NCBI GenBank assembly: GCA_964499365.1
Contig: CAZCKU010000003.1
Coordinates: forward strand, 124,001 to 188,000
DNA length: 64,000 nucleotides
DNA from: PALSA-1316 sp964499365
GTDB lineage: Bacteria; Nitrospirota; Thermodesulfovibrionia; Thermodesulfovibrionales; UBA6898
Reading direction: 5' to 3'
Shown here: one piece after another, positions 42,907 to 51,266 of the stretch
Numbering within the stretch: the first letter of the stretch is position 1
Layout of the letters: every line of letters starts with the position of its first letter
Translations under genes and position numbers: made by a program
The notes under the pieces: model-generated
What the model was told of the DNA's origin: nothing
The model's input: the letters and a program-made list of their open reading frames with translations, nothing else
Databases searched by the model: none

Positions 42907-44277
42907 TTAAGATATTTCGTGTGTATTCATCTGCTGTTCAAGGGAGGCAAGTCTTGATTCGCAGAATGACCTCAAGCCGGTGTCTTTAATGGCGATTGCA
43001 TAAGAAAGCACCTCATGGTGATAAGCATTATGCACAGATTTTGCACACAGCTGCATCAGACGTTTAGAGAAATCAATGGGCCGCTTCCGTTTGCCGTTGA
43101 GCTGATGTATTCGCTCCAGCTTCTTTCGATCAGCTTGCAGCAGGTATTGCTCTGACATAAGGCGAATAACAACTCCTTCAAACAGATTTTTGGGCAGCGA
43201 CTCCAGCTTAGCCCAAATAAGTCGGTTAAGGAGCGGCATCCCACTATTCCATGTCTGCTCCAAAATATTTACCGGAATAGATAGGTATGCGTCAACAAAT
43301 TGCCGTACAAGTAGAGGTTTTTGGTTATCTCCTTTTTGGGCAAAAAGGGCCTGAATAGTGCGACAGCGGTGCTGCTCCAGTTTGGCCGCCTCCCAGAGTT
43401 CCACCTTCTTCTGGTTCACCCGTAAACCGTAGCGGTCCAAGTTTCTGGTAAGAAGCAGCAATAGTCCGTCTATTTTAGCGCAATCGTTCATCAAGATCAT
43501 CTGATCGTCAGCGTAACGAAAGTACAGTGCATCTGCCTTGGAGCAGACGGTTGCTGCAAAATGATCATACTTCTGCAGATAGTAATTGGAAAGAATACGA
43601 GAGCAATCGGCGAGGGCATCCTGAGGTAATCCAACTGCCTGGGGATGTAATCCAGTGTTTCGACGATTCCACTGATTCAGCAGATAAAACAAGAGCGTAA
43701 TAACCCAACCCTTTTCTTTGTTTGCCTCTTCACGAATCCAGCGTTCGAGCATATCGAGGCGGACGGAGTCGTAAAAGTTCGAAAGGTCAAACTGCAAAAT
43801 ATGAGAGTAGTTTCCCTGATCGAGCTGAGAGAAAAGCAGAGAGTTGAACTCCCCAAAGGCCTGTGTCCATGCTTGTGGATTAAAAGAATAGCGCCCATAC
43901 TCGGTAAGCTCACATTCAATTTCAGTTTGCTCCCGCTTCCGGAGCTTACCCCCCAGCTTCCAACCGCCAAAGGTATTGTCCGTGCGATTTCCGCAAAGAA
44001 CATCTTCGAGTTCCTTAATGCAGAAATAATAAACACAGTAGTCCTGAATACAGAAAACAGGGACAGTACGTGCAACGCCATGTCCCTTGTTCATAACAAT
44101 TTCAGCTTCCGGAATACTTGGTGCATAGCGAGCAGAGGAGATGGACGCATAGACATTTTCTACAAGTTCATCCTTCTCCTGTTTTGTTTGGGGGATTTTG
44201 ATAGGGAACGCCCCAGTTTTAAATGCTCTCCAAAAATCGCTGTTAAACCAGCGCTTGAAATTATCCCGCGTAATCAT
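42907..44277 (-). CDS. Reverse transcriptase of the defence (UG/Abi-like) type, coupled to hsdS
   Basis: 456 residues. RT palm motifs: ILQFDLSNFYDSVRLDMLER (motif A), GLPQDALADCSRILSNYYLQ (motif B) and YFRYADDQMILMNDC with the catalytic YADD (motif C). The N-terminal ~130 residues include PVFCIQDYCVYYFCIKELED, and about 200 helical residues follow the palm, as in UG/Abi polymerases. No maturase X/HNH domain is seen, so it is not a group II intron; no retron ncRNA was recognised beside it. Its ATG overlaps the hsdS stop as ATGA, so it is translated with the R-M genes. Role inferred: phage defence. Confidence 0.85.
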   Translation of the reverse strand: MITRDNFKRWFNSDFWRAFKTGAFPIKIPQTKQEKDELVENVYASISSARYAPSIPEAEIVMNKGHGVARTVPVFCIQDYCVYYFCIKELEDVLCGNRTDNTFGGWKLGGKLRKREQTEIECELTEYGRYSFNPQAWTQAFGEFNSLLFSQLDQGNYSHILQFDLSNFYDSVRLDMLERWIREEANKEKGWVITLLFYLLNQWNRRNTGLHPQAVGLPQDALADCSRILSNYYLQKYDHFAATVCSKADALYFRYADDQMILMNDCAKIDGLLLLLTRNLDRYGLRVNQKKVELWEAAKLEQHRCRTIQALFAQKGDNQKPLLVRQFVDAYLSIPVNILEQTWNSGMPLLNRLIWAKLESLPKNLFEGVVIRLMSEQYLLQADRKKLERIHQLNGKRKRPIDFSKRLMQLCAKSVHNAYHHEVLSYAIAIKDTGLRSFCESRLASLEQQMNTHEIS

Positions 44278-46028
44278 GCAGTTTGAGTGCAGCCGACAAA
44301 CGTCTCTTGCAGCGTTGCCTCAAGAAGTTTCCGGCTGGTCGTTGTGTTGGTCGTGATCCGGCTTTCCATCTCATCACACAGCGCCATCAGTTCGTCAACC
44401 TTCGCCACGATCCGGTGTTGTTCGGCAAATGGTGGAACAGGAATGAGCAGCTCTCTTGCCTTTTTAATTCCGAAAACAGCATGTGTGCTATCAGTTTTAA
44501 CTTTTCTCAAAACACGCTCCGCCACAGGACTAGAAATAAATGTCATCAAATATGAGGGTTCTACAAGATGAGCATGGGGCTGAACAAGTATTATGTTTGC
44601 CGATAATGTGTAGTCAAATGGTTCAGTAAGCAATACTGGCTGGCCTATTGTTCCTATTTTGCCAATAATGAAATCGCCTTTTTTAAGCGTGTATCTCTGA
44701 CGATGTTCGACAAATACACTAGGCGCTACCTTTCGAGCATTGATAAAATCAATTTGACCAGAACTGGTTATGTCCGAATAGCCAATATATGCCACTCCAC
44801 TCGGGAACACCGGAGGAGTACGATGACTTGGTTGTGGATCAATGAAGTCAGCAATTTGATAGCCCTTTAACCATGCCCATCCATTTGGCACAAAATAACT
44901 CTCGCCAAGATTTGATACCTCATCATTTGCATTTATTTCTTTTTGACTTGGTTTCTGATCCGCAAACTTCTTAATAGACTTGGCGATCGGTTCATCCTCC
45001 GGATTCTGCTCCACCAGCCTCCCCCTTACAGCCAGATTAAGAATAGTCTGTCGAAGTTGCTGGATATGTTCGGTCCGGGTAGTGAGGCCTGGGAGGTGGT
45101 TGAAGTAGAACCGGGCACTGTCTTCGAAACTTATGTCACTCCGGCTTGTCCGGAGTCTTTCTTCAGAAGGATTCCCGACAAGCGGGAATGACAAATTAAC
45201 ACCATTCATCCCGTGCAACGTCGCGGCCACCAGCCGATCACGCCGCCTTTCGCGCTTTGCCTGCGCCGCCTCCAGTTCATCGCACAGTTTCATCAGTTCA
45301 TCCACCTTCGCCACAATCCGGTGTTGTTCGGCAAGGGGCGGGAGAGGAAAAGGGAAATTGAGTAATTCCTCAACCTTAATCCCTTTAACCGTGAGCCCAC
45401 TTCCCTCATAGCTTGCTGTCTTGAAGAAAATATAATAGAAATCGATAGATGCAAAACTCGAAAGAATAAGGGCACGCAAGTCTTGATTTATAGCCATAGG
45501 AACTTGATTAATTGATACTTTACCGAGTCCCATTCGTGTAACGACAATGAGATTGCCTGGTGGAATAAGATTTGATGAACTGTTTTTTAGCCCATCTTCT
45601 GATATCCGATCAATAGTCTGAACAACATATTTGGTCTTTCCGATGTCTTTTACGCTCGCCCAGAAGATGTCGCCGTCCCAATAGGCGAAATTACTTTTGG
45701 ATGGTGTTCCTCCTCCAAAATGGTTATTCACCGTTGCTCCAAGTCTAGTCCATTTCCATCCTGATGGCGGATCAAATGGAGTTGTTGCAATATCAATCGG
45801 GGTTAACGGCTTCTGCTCTTTGATGGTGCCAGCTTTCACCAACCGCTTCTTCTCCCCCTCAATCCTCTTCAACAACTCCCCCGCCGGCTCATCCTCCGGG
45901 TCCTGCTCTACCAGCTTCCCCCGCACAGCCAGATCCAGAATAAACCTCCGCAGCCGCGGCACGGCATCTGGCGTATCGATAAGCCGGTCAAAGTTCTGCA
46001 ATAGCCGTTCGGGGTTCACGGATTGCAC
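44274..46028 (-). CDS. hsdS: Type I restriction-modification specificity subunit
   Basis: 584 residues, longer than most HsdS. It is a duplicated half-subunit: conserved helices LRRFILDLAVRGKLVEQDPE and LRQTILNLAVRGRLVEQNPE begin the halves, and PPLAEQHRIVAKVDELMKLC and PPFAEQHRIVAKVDELMALC end them. The first recognition domain is about 75-215, the second about 375-520; they differ, so the target is bipartite and asymmetric. In the linker between the halves (about residues 280-298) the coding sequence contains a double-hairpin repeat at 45134-45193. It overlaps the Abi_2 gene by 13 bases and the RT by 4. Confidence 0.93.
   Translation of the reverse strand: MQSVNPERLLQNFDRLIDTPDAVPRLRRFILDLAVRGKLVEQDPEDEPAGELLKRIEGEKKRLVKAGTIKEQKPLTPIDIATTPFDPPSGWKWTRLGATVNNHFGGGTPSKSNFAYWDGDIFWASVKDIGKTKYVVQTIDRISEDGLKNSSSNLIPPGNLIVVTRMGLGKVSINQVPMAINQDLRALILSSFASIDFYYIFFKTASYEGSGLTVKGIKVEELLNFPFPLPPLAEQHRIVAKVDELMKLCDELEAAQAKRERRRDRLVAATLHGMNGVNLSFPLVGNPSEERLRTSRSDISFEDSARFYFNHLPGLTTRTEHIQQLRQTILNLAVRGRLVEQNPEDEPIAKSIKKFADQKPSQKEINANDEVSNLGESYFVPNGWAWLKGYQIADFIDPQPSHRTPPVFPSGVAYIGYSDITSSGQIDFINARKVAPSVFVEHRQRYTLKKGDFIIGKIGTIGQPVLLTEPFDYTLSANIILVQPHAHLVEPSYLMTFISSPVAERVLRKVKTDSTHAVFGIKKARELLIPVPPFAEQHRIVAKVDELMALCDEMESRITTNTTTSRKLLEATLQETFVGCTQTA
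45134..45193. repeat. 60-bp double-hairpin (REP/MITE-like) repeat inside hsdS
   Basis: Two perfect 7-bp stems: ACTCCGG-CTTGT-CCGGAGT (45138-45156) and ATTCCCG-ACAAG-CGGGAAT (45171-45189). The two loops are complementary (CTTGT/ACAAG), and the whole is bounded by TGTCA and TGACA. It keeps the hsdS frame open. Confidence 0.8.
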
Positions 46029-46972
46029 CTCTTACTCAATAGTTGCTGCCAGATTGGGCGCGACTGCCAATCACTCGGGAACCCCATATGCAGGACAAGT
46101 TCAGGAGAAAGACGCTGAATATGATTCACCAACCGCAGCGGCCAGCAACTCTCGGGCTCTATGACATAAAGCATGTGAATAAGCAGGACCAGCGAGTTAT
46201 AGAGATTTCTGTTCCGTTCCGTGTGAAAGTTCGGGATAAGCGGGCCGGGCTTCGATGAGGGTAACGCCACTGTAACAGTGAAGCGGCGGTTCCACAGCCG
46301 TGAATGATGGGCGCAGAGATTACGCAGATAGACAGTGTGTTCCAGCAGTGACTTCAGCCCGTCGATGGAAAGCCGATACGTTTGGGCAATACGTTTTTTA
46401 TCCCTGTCATGGCGAATATTCGTATAGAAACGACTCAAGAGACCGAATGACATAACCTCACACGTGGCCCAGATCGGCGGTCGGTGCATGCCGTATTTGC
46501 TCTGATAGTGACTCACAAATACCTCGTCGCTACGGCTCAGTTCATCATCAAGAACAGAGAGATGCCTGGCATGCTGGTGGCTAATGCGGAAGTTGGCCGG
46601 GTCTTCATATGCCTGGGGACCATAGGCGTGCCCAAGCACATATGCCCAACGTGCACGGACAGAGATTTCAATACGCTTACACGCTTCGCTGACCAGAAGG
46701 CGCAGCCCTCGATCAAAACAGTAGAGTCGCCAAAGCGCCTCGAAGGTTGCGCCCGGGAGATATTTATCCGGATTGCCATGCTCGGTAAACGGAAAGCGGT
46801 AGGCCGAGAGACGATAATAGTTATGGTGTTCAAGGATATGGAGAGCTTTTGGCTCATCCTCAACGCCAAGACCTCGATCCTTGAGAATTTGAAGCTGTTC
46901 AAGATAGGTCTTTGGGGGCTTGTTCGCGTTCACGAACACCCCTGGAAATGAGTAACCCGCCAATTTGAGCAT
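46016..46972 (-). CDS. Abi_2 family (AbiD/AbiF-like) HEPN protein
   Basis: 318 residues. Abi_2 start: YLEQLQILKDRGLGVEDEPK, then LEHHNYYRLSAYRFPF and FDRGLRLLVSEACKRIEISV. A HEPN-type RNase motif Rx4H is present as RNLCAHHSRLWNR. Proteins of this family cause abortive infection in lactococci, and HEPN members usually cut RNA. It lies between hsdM and hsdS, overlapping hsdS by 13 bases, thus within the type I R-M operon. This arrangement suggests an effector released when restriction fails or is inhibited, as seen with other nucleases lodged in R-M operons. Confidence 0.87.
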   Translation of the reverse strand: MLKLAGYSFPGVFVNANKPPKTYLEQLQILKDRGLGVEDEPKALHILEHHNYYRLSAYRFPFTEHGNPDKYLPGATFEALWRLYCFDRGLRLLVSEACKRIEISVRARWAYVLGHAYGPQAYEDPANFRISHQHARHLSVLDDELSRSDEVFVSHYQSKYGMHRPPIWATCEVMSFGLLSRFYTNIRHDRDKKRIAQTYRLSIDGLKSLLEHTVYLRNLCAHHSRLWNRRFTVTVALPSSKPGPLIPNFHTERNRNLYNSLVLLIHMLYVIEPESCWPLRLVNHIQRLSPELVLHMGFPSDWQSRPIWQQLLSKRCNP

Positions 46973-47193
46973 CGTTGAGAGGCTTGGCGGGTATTGTTAG
47001 TCATAGTATGCTGCATTTGTACTGTTGCGTCAAGAGCAAATTTGGCCACTGGCCGTGGCCGTATTTGAAGTGATTCTGTTTTTGCCACGGCCTGTGGCCA
47101 AATTTTAGTTACAGTTGGTTCTCCGAGCAATTCCGCAACGGGCCGTTGCAAAATTGAGAACCGCTCGCTGTACTCTTCTTGGACCCGTTTCAT
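46930..47193 (-). CDS. Mini-ORF spanning a hairpin-repeat cluster between hsdM and the Abi_2 gene
   Basis: 87 residues, beginning MKRVQEEYSERFSILQRPVA, with its ATG overlapping the hsdM stop as ATGA. The first 20 residues look like real protein; the rest is largely coded by three related hairpins, giving repeated RPVA/QAVA/RPVA motifs. It could be the remnant of a longer gene or a coupling frame that carries ribosomes towards the Abi_2 start. No function recognised. Confidence 0.35.
   Translation of the reverse strand: MKRVQEEYSERFSILQRPVAELLGEPTVTKIWPQAVAKTESLQIRPRPVAKFALDATVQMQHTMTNNTRQASQRCSNWRVTHFQGCS
47039..47150. repeat. Three related hairpins, two nested in a longer inverted repeat
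   Basis: GGCCAC-TGGCC-GTGGCC (47045-47061), GCCAC-GGCCT-GTGGC (47085-47099) and GCAAC-GGGCC-GTTGC (47136-47150), all with 5-base loops. The first and second also lie within an exact 12-base inverted repeat AAATTTGGCCAC/GTGGCCAAATTT (47039-47050 and 47095-47106). They lie in the only sizeable gap of the R-M operon and may affect its read-through. Confidence 0.7.
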
Positions 47194-48644
47194 CTCAGCA
47201 GCGCCTCTGCCAGAATGGCCTTCAGCTTATCCCGGAGCTTGGCTGTCTCAGCCTCGCTCTGCTCCAGTTTGGCAAGCAGCTCGGCCGGGTCGCCGTGGTC
47301 TTCATCGACGACATGCGGGTTTTTGAAATCGAGGTTGTAGTTGCGCGCCTTTATTTCATCTATCGTGACCTTCCAGGCAACTTCGCTCTCCTGACGTCCC
47401 GCCCTTTCAGCACCTCCCCACCAGTCGATGCAGGGCTTCATATGTTCGAAGCGGATCGGCCTTGTCATGGAATATGCCTTCTGGCCTTCGGGAACCCGGT
47501 GCTCGTAATACCAGATCTCCTTTGTGGGTGTGCCTTTCTCGAAAAAGAGCAGGTTCGTACCGATAGAGGCGTAAGGCTTAAAGACACTGTTCGGCAGACG
47601 GACGATTGTATGGAGGTTGCACTCTTCCAGCAGATGCTCCTTAAGCCGCGTTTTCACCCCTTCGCCGAACAATGTCCCGTCCGGCAGGACCACGGCGGCA
47701 CGGCCATGAGTCTTCAGCAGGCGAACGATTAGCGCAAGAAAGAGGTCTGCTGTCTCACGGGTCTGAAAGTGCTTCGGAAAGTTTGTTTCAATGCCGTCTT
47801 CCTCTCTTCCTCCGAAAGGCGGATTCGTCAGCACAATCTCCACACGGTCGGATTGGGTATAGCTGATATAAGGTCTCGCAAGCGTGTTGTCGTGGCGGAC
47901 AAAAGACGGATCATCGATGCCATGCAAAAGCATATTGGTCACACAGAGCATATGCGGGAGCTGTTTCTTTTCCGTTGCCCTCAGACCCTTCTGCATCTTC
48001 TGTTCATCTGCCGGTGTCTTCACATAGCGGTCGCGCATATGACGAATCGCGCAGGTGAGAAAGCCGCCGGTGCCGCAGGCCGGATCAAAGAGTATCTCTC
48101 CGGGCTTCGGATCAATGCGATGGGCCATGAAGGTGGTGACAGCCCGAGGCGTATAATATTCCCCTGCATTCCCGGCACTCTGCAGGTCGTTCAGGATCTG
48201 CTCATAAATGTCGCCGAAGTGCTGCCGCTCCGAGAGGTTGTTAAAATCAATGGCAGTAATCTTATTGATCACCTGACGCATCAACTGGCCGGACTTCATA
48301 TAGTTGTAGGCATCCTCGAAAACGTCGCGCACAACACGCTTGCGTCCGTCCTTTGCCGTGCCCGGCAGTTCCTTGAGCGTCGGGAAGAGCTCATCGTTCA
48401 CAAAGGTCATCAGATCGTCGCCGGTAATACCCTCGGGGTCTGCTGCCCACGCGCGCCACTGAAACTTGTCGGGGATCGGAGACCGGTAGCGGTCCTGCAT
48501 CAGCTCAAGCTCCTGGTCCTGGTCGTCGATGATCTTGAGAAAGAACATCCAGCAGAGCTGCGAGATACGCTGAGCGTCTCCGTCAACGCCGACGTCCTGG
48601 CGCATGATGTCCTGGATTGATTTAACCGTGGTGCGTACGTTCAT
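47190..48644 (-). CDS. hsdM: Type I restriction-modification methyltransferase subunit
   Basis: 484 residues. N-terminal HsdM helical domain (about 10-120), then the N6-adenine methyltransferase domain with SAM motif ILFDPACGTGGFLTCAIRHM and catalytic NPPF (VEIVLTNPPFGGREEDG). YEQILNDLQSAGNAGEYYTP precedes it, as usual. With two HsdM and one HsdS it methylates adenine in both halves of the bipartite site. It begins 6 bases after hsdR. Confidence 0.95.
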   Translation of the reverse strand: MNVRTTVKSIQDIMRQDVGVDGDAQRISQLCWMFFLKIIDDQDQELELMQDRYRSPIPDKFQWRAWAADPEGITGDDLMTFVNDELFPTLKELPGTAKDGRKRVVRDVFEDAYNYMKSGQLMRQVINKITAIDFNNLSERQHFGDIYEQILNDLQSAGNAGEYYTPRAVTTFMAHRIDPKPGEILFDPACGTGGFLTCAIRHMRDRYVKTPADEQKMQKGLRATEKKQLPHMLCVTNMLLHGIDDPSFVRHDNTLARPYISYTQSDRVEIVLTNPPFGGREEDGIETNFPKHFQTRETADLFLALIVRLLKTHGRAAVVLPDGTLFGEGVKTRLKEHLLEECNLHTIVRLPNSVFKPYASIGTNLLFFEKGTPTKEIWYYEHRVPEGQKAYSMTRPIRFEHMKPCIDWWGGAERAGRQESEVAWKVTIDEIKARNYNLDFKNPHVVDEDHGDPAELLAKLEQSEAETAKLRDKLKAILAEALLR

Positions 48645-48650
48645 AAATAA

Positions 48651-51110
48651 TTAGGCTGCCTTTCCATAAAGGGCGGACTGGAGTTCGTGGACGGCCTTTT
48701 CAAAGCCATCTCTTCCGCCGAAGGTTTTGAGAAGTTCCAGGGGTGTACCCATAGTGTCAAACGGCGTCACCTTCAGAATGCGCAGGTCGTCAAGAGCGGT
48801 GACGCCTTCATCCTGATATTTCTGGAGCAGGGCTTCGAGCACCGCGCGGGCCTGCGCGCCGTATTTGGTAAAGACATCGCGCTTGCGGACATTTTCGGCA
48901 CGCTCCCGGCGGGTGAGCGGAGGCTGATCAAAGGCAACGTGGCATATCAGGTCGAAAGGGTCGAGGTTTTTGCCCACTTCTTCAGCCAGCGGATCGAGCA
49001 GAAGACCTTCATTTTCGAGTTCCTCTATGATCGCCTGCTTGCGCTCGGTATCATTCCAGCGTTTAAGAAACTCATCCAGACTCGCAAAGCGCTTGCGAAG
49101 AGCTTTTTTTGAATAGTCGCGCAGACTTTCGGTGACCAGCTTACCGTATTCGTCAAGGTATTCGATGCGCTCGGCGACGATCCATACTTCCTTTCCATGT
49201 ATGTAGAACTTTTTGGGCGTATCGTCTCCTACGGGAATAGCAAGATTAGGTGTTCCGGGGTCAACAATTATTTCCTCGTCGTCGCCCCGCTGGAGAGGGA
49301 TGGGGTCTTCTTCATCGCCTGAAGGTGGAACATCCTCCGGCGGACTCATCGGATCCTGCTCAGTGGGCTGATGGATCTGGACCGGCTCACCATCGAAATC
49401 TTTATCAGCAAAGTGATTAGTCGCCTTCCGGAAGTCGATCAGAGTGAAATAGTATTTTTTTGCATCCTCATGGACCCGTGTACCCCGGCCAACAATCTGC
49501 TTGAACTCGATCATCGAACCTACCTCGCGGTCGATAACGATCAAACGGCAGGTCTGGGCATCAACCCCTGTGGAGAGAAGGCGCGAAGTCGTAACAATGA
49601 CCGGATATTTTGATTCCGGATCGATGAAGTTGCCGACCTGGACAACGCCATCGGCATCGTTACCTGTGATGCGCATGACATAGCGTTCATTCTGCTGAAA
49701 CAGGTCAGCGTTTTCGTTTATCAGGGCCTGGCGCATGCGGCTGGCGTGTTCCGTATCCACGCAAAAGACGATCGTTTTTTGAAATCGGTCTCCGCTTTCT
49801 TTCAGAAACTCCGTGATCTTCCGGGCAACGCATTTCGTCCTTTCGTCAATTACCATGTTTTTATCAAAGTCTTTTTGGTTGTAAATACGGTCTTCGATCT
49901 CATATCCATGCTTGTCTTTTTCACCTGGGTCCGGCCGGTAACCTTCGATGTCGACATCGAGATGCACCTTTATGACCTTGTATGGGGCAAGGAATCCGTC
50001 GCGTATCCCCTGTTTAAGAGAGTAGCTGTAGATGGGGTCGCCAAAGTAATGGATATTCGAGACATACTCTGTCTCCTTTGGTGTAGCGGTCATGCCGATT
50101 TGGGTGGCTGAGGAGAAATACTCCAGAATCTCCCGCCAGGCAGAATCCTCTGCTGCACTGCCGCGATGGCACTCATCGACCACTATAAGGTCGAAGAATT
50201 CCGGCGAGAGTTCGCGGTAGAGTTTTTGACGCTCATCCGGACCTGTGATGGCCTGGTAGAGTGCAAGATACACTTCATAAGAAGTATCAATGCGGCGATG
50301 TTTGGGGTCAATTGCTGTGGGCAGTGAGATTTCTGTTCCATCATTGCGCTCGATCGTCTTTGAAGAGGTCGAGAGTTTGGCCATTACATTGCCGAAGGGG
50401 CGAAAGTCGTTGACCATCGTCTGGTCTATCAATACATTTCTGTCGGACAGATAAAGGATGCGCCTTTTCCGTTTGGCCTTCCATAGGCGCCAGATGATCT
50501 GAAAGGCGGTATAGGTCTTGCCGGTGCCGGTGGCCATGACGAGAAGGATACGGGGCTTGCCTTTTGCAATTGCTTCCGTAGCCAGGTTAATGGCAATGCG
50601 CTGATAGTAACGAGGTTCCCTGGAACTCCTGTCCTCAAAGTAGCTTTGCAGGATCACATCTGACAGATATGGCTCCAGACCTTTCCATCCCCGGTATTTG
50701 TTCCAAAGACTCTCCGGGCTGGGGAAGGCGGTCAGGGACAGCTCTGTTTCCAGATGACCTCCCAGGCCTGTTTTGTCATGAAAAAGAAAGGCGTCACCAT
50801 TCGATGAGAAGACGAAGGGAATATCGAGCGTGGCGGCATACTCCAGTGCCTGCTGCATGCCATCGCCCACCGCGTGGTTATTATCTTTAGCCTCGATCAG
50901 TGCAATGGGGATATTCGGCCTGTAGTAGAGGATATAGTCAGCAAACCTGGCCTTGCCGCGAGTGACCAGCTTTCCGCGAACGATGATGCGACCCTTGGTA
51001 AAATAACACTCTTCGCGAATCTGCGTATGGACATCCCAGCCCGCCTTCTCGACCGCCGGTGTAATGAACTTGGTACAGATGTCCCTCTCGCTGAGGTCTT
51101 TTTTATTCAT
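48651..51110 (-). CDS. hsdR: Type I restriction endonuclease subunit (EcoEI-like)
   Basis: 819 residues. N-terminal nuclease domain with FADYILYY...IALIEAKDNNHAVGDGM (PD-ExK pattern). SF2 helicase motifs: Walker A LLVMATGTGKTYTAFQIIWR, DEAH-box VVDECHRGSA, motif III GMTATP, and VI-like QIVGRGTRVHED. A C-terminal EcoEI-type domain with acidic linker (PMSPPEDVPPSGDEEDPIPL) follows. It translocates DNA and cuts at a distance when the site is unmethylated. First gene of the operon; the order R-M-S is that of type IB/EcoEI-like systems. Confidence 0.95.
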   Translation of the reverse strand: MNKKDLSERDICTKFITPAVEKAGWDVHTQIREECYFTKGRIIVRGKLVTRGKARFADYILYYRPNIPIALIEAKDNNHAVGDGMQQALEYAATLDIPFVFSSNGDAFLFHDKTGLGGHLETELSLTAFPSPESLWNKYRGWKGLEPYLSDVILQSYFEDRSSREPRYYQRIAINLATEAIAKGKPRILLVMATGTGKTYTAFQIIWRLWKAKRKRRILYLSDRNVLIDQTMVNDFRPFGNVMAKLSTSSKTIERNDGTEISLPTAIDPKHRRIDTSYEVYLALYQAITGPDERQKLYRELSPEFFDLIVVDECHRGSAAEDSAWREILEYFSSATQIGMTATPKETEYVSNIHYFGDPIYSYSLKQGIRDGFLAPYKVIKVHLDVDIEGYRPDPGEKDKHGYEIEDRIYNQKDFDKNMVIDERTKCVARKITEFLKESGDRFQKTIVFCVDTEHASRMRQALINENADLFQQNERYVMRITGNDADGVVQVGNFIDPESKYPVIVTTSRLLSTGVDAQTCRLIVIDREVGSMIEFKQIVGRGTRVHEDAKKYYFTLIDFRKATNHFADKDFDGEPVQIHQPTEQDPMSPPEDVPPSGDEEDPIPLQRGDDEEIIVDPGTPNLAIPVGDDTPKKFYIHGKEVWIVAERIEYLDEYGKLVTESLRDYSKKALRKRFASLDEFLKRWNDTERKQAIIEELENEGLLLDPLAEEVGKNLDPFDLICHVAFDQPPLTRRERAENVRKRDVFTKYGAQARAVLEALLQKYQDEGVTALDDLRILKVTPFDTMGTPLELLKTFGGRDGFEKAVHELQSALYGKAA

Positions 51111-51123
51111 TCCTGTCGTTGTG

Positions 51124-51213
51124 TTAGAAATAACGGAGCCATCCCTTTAGCTCCTCCGGAAAGCCGTCAAATTCAAGGCATGCATTATCACTTTCTGTTT
51201 CGTCCCCATACAT
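51124..51213 (-). CDS. 29-residue mini-ORF upstream of hsdR
   Basis: Reads MYGDETESDNACLEFDGFPE then ELKGWLRYF and stops 13 bases before the hsdR ATG. It has coding-like codon use but no clear ribosome site. Possibly the tail of a lost gene, or a leader peptide of the R-M operon. Nothing recognised. Confidence 0.25.
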   Translation of the reverse strand: MYGDETESDNACLEFDGFPEELKGWLRYF

Positions 51214-51266
51214 AAAAAAGTGCTTAATGATAATCTGTAATCCCCGTCAAAGACAAGAAATATTAA

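Noticed and set aside
44274..46028. hsdS as two separate genes split by the hairpin repeat
   Set aside because: The frame is open through the repeat and both halves are complete, so it is one gene.
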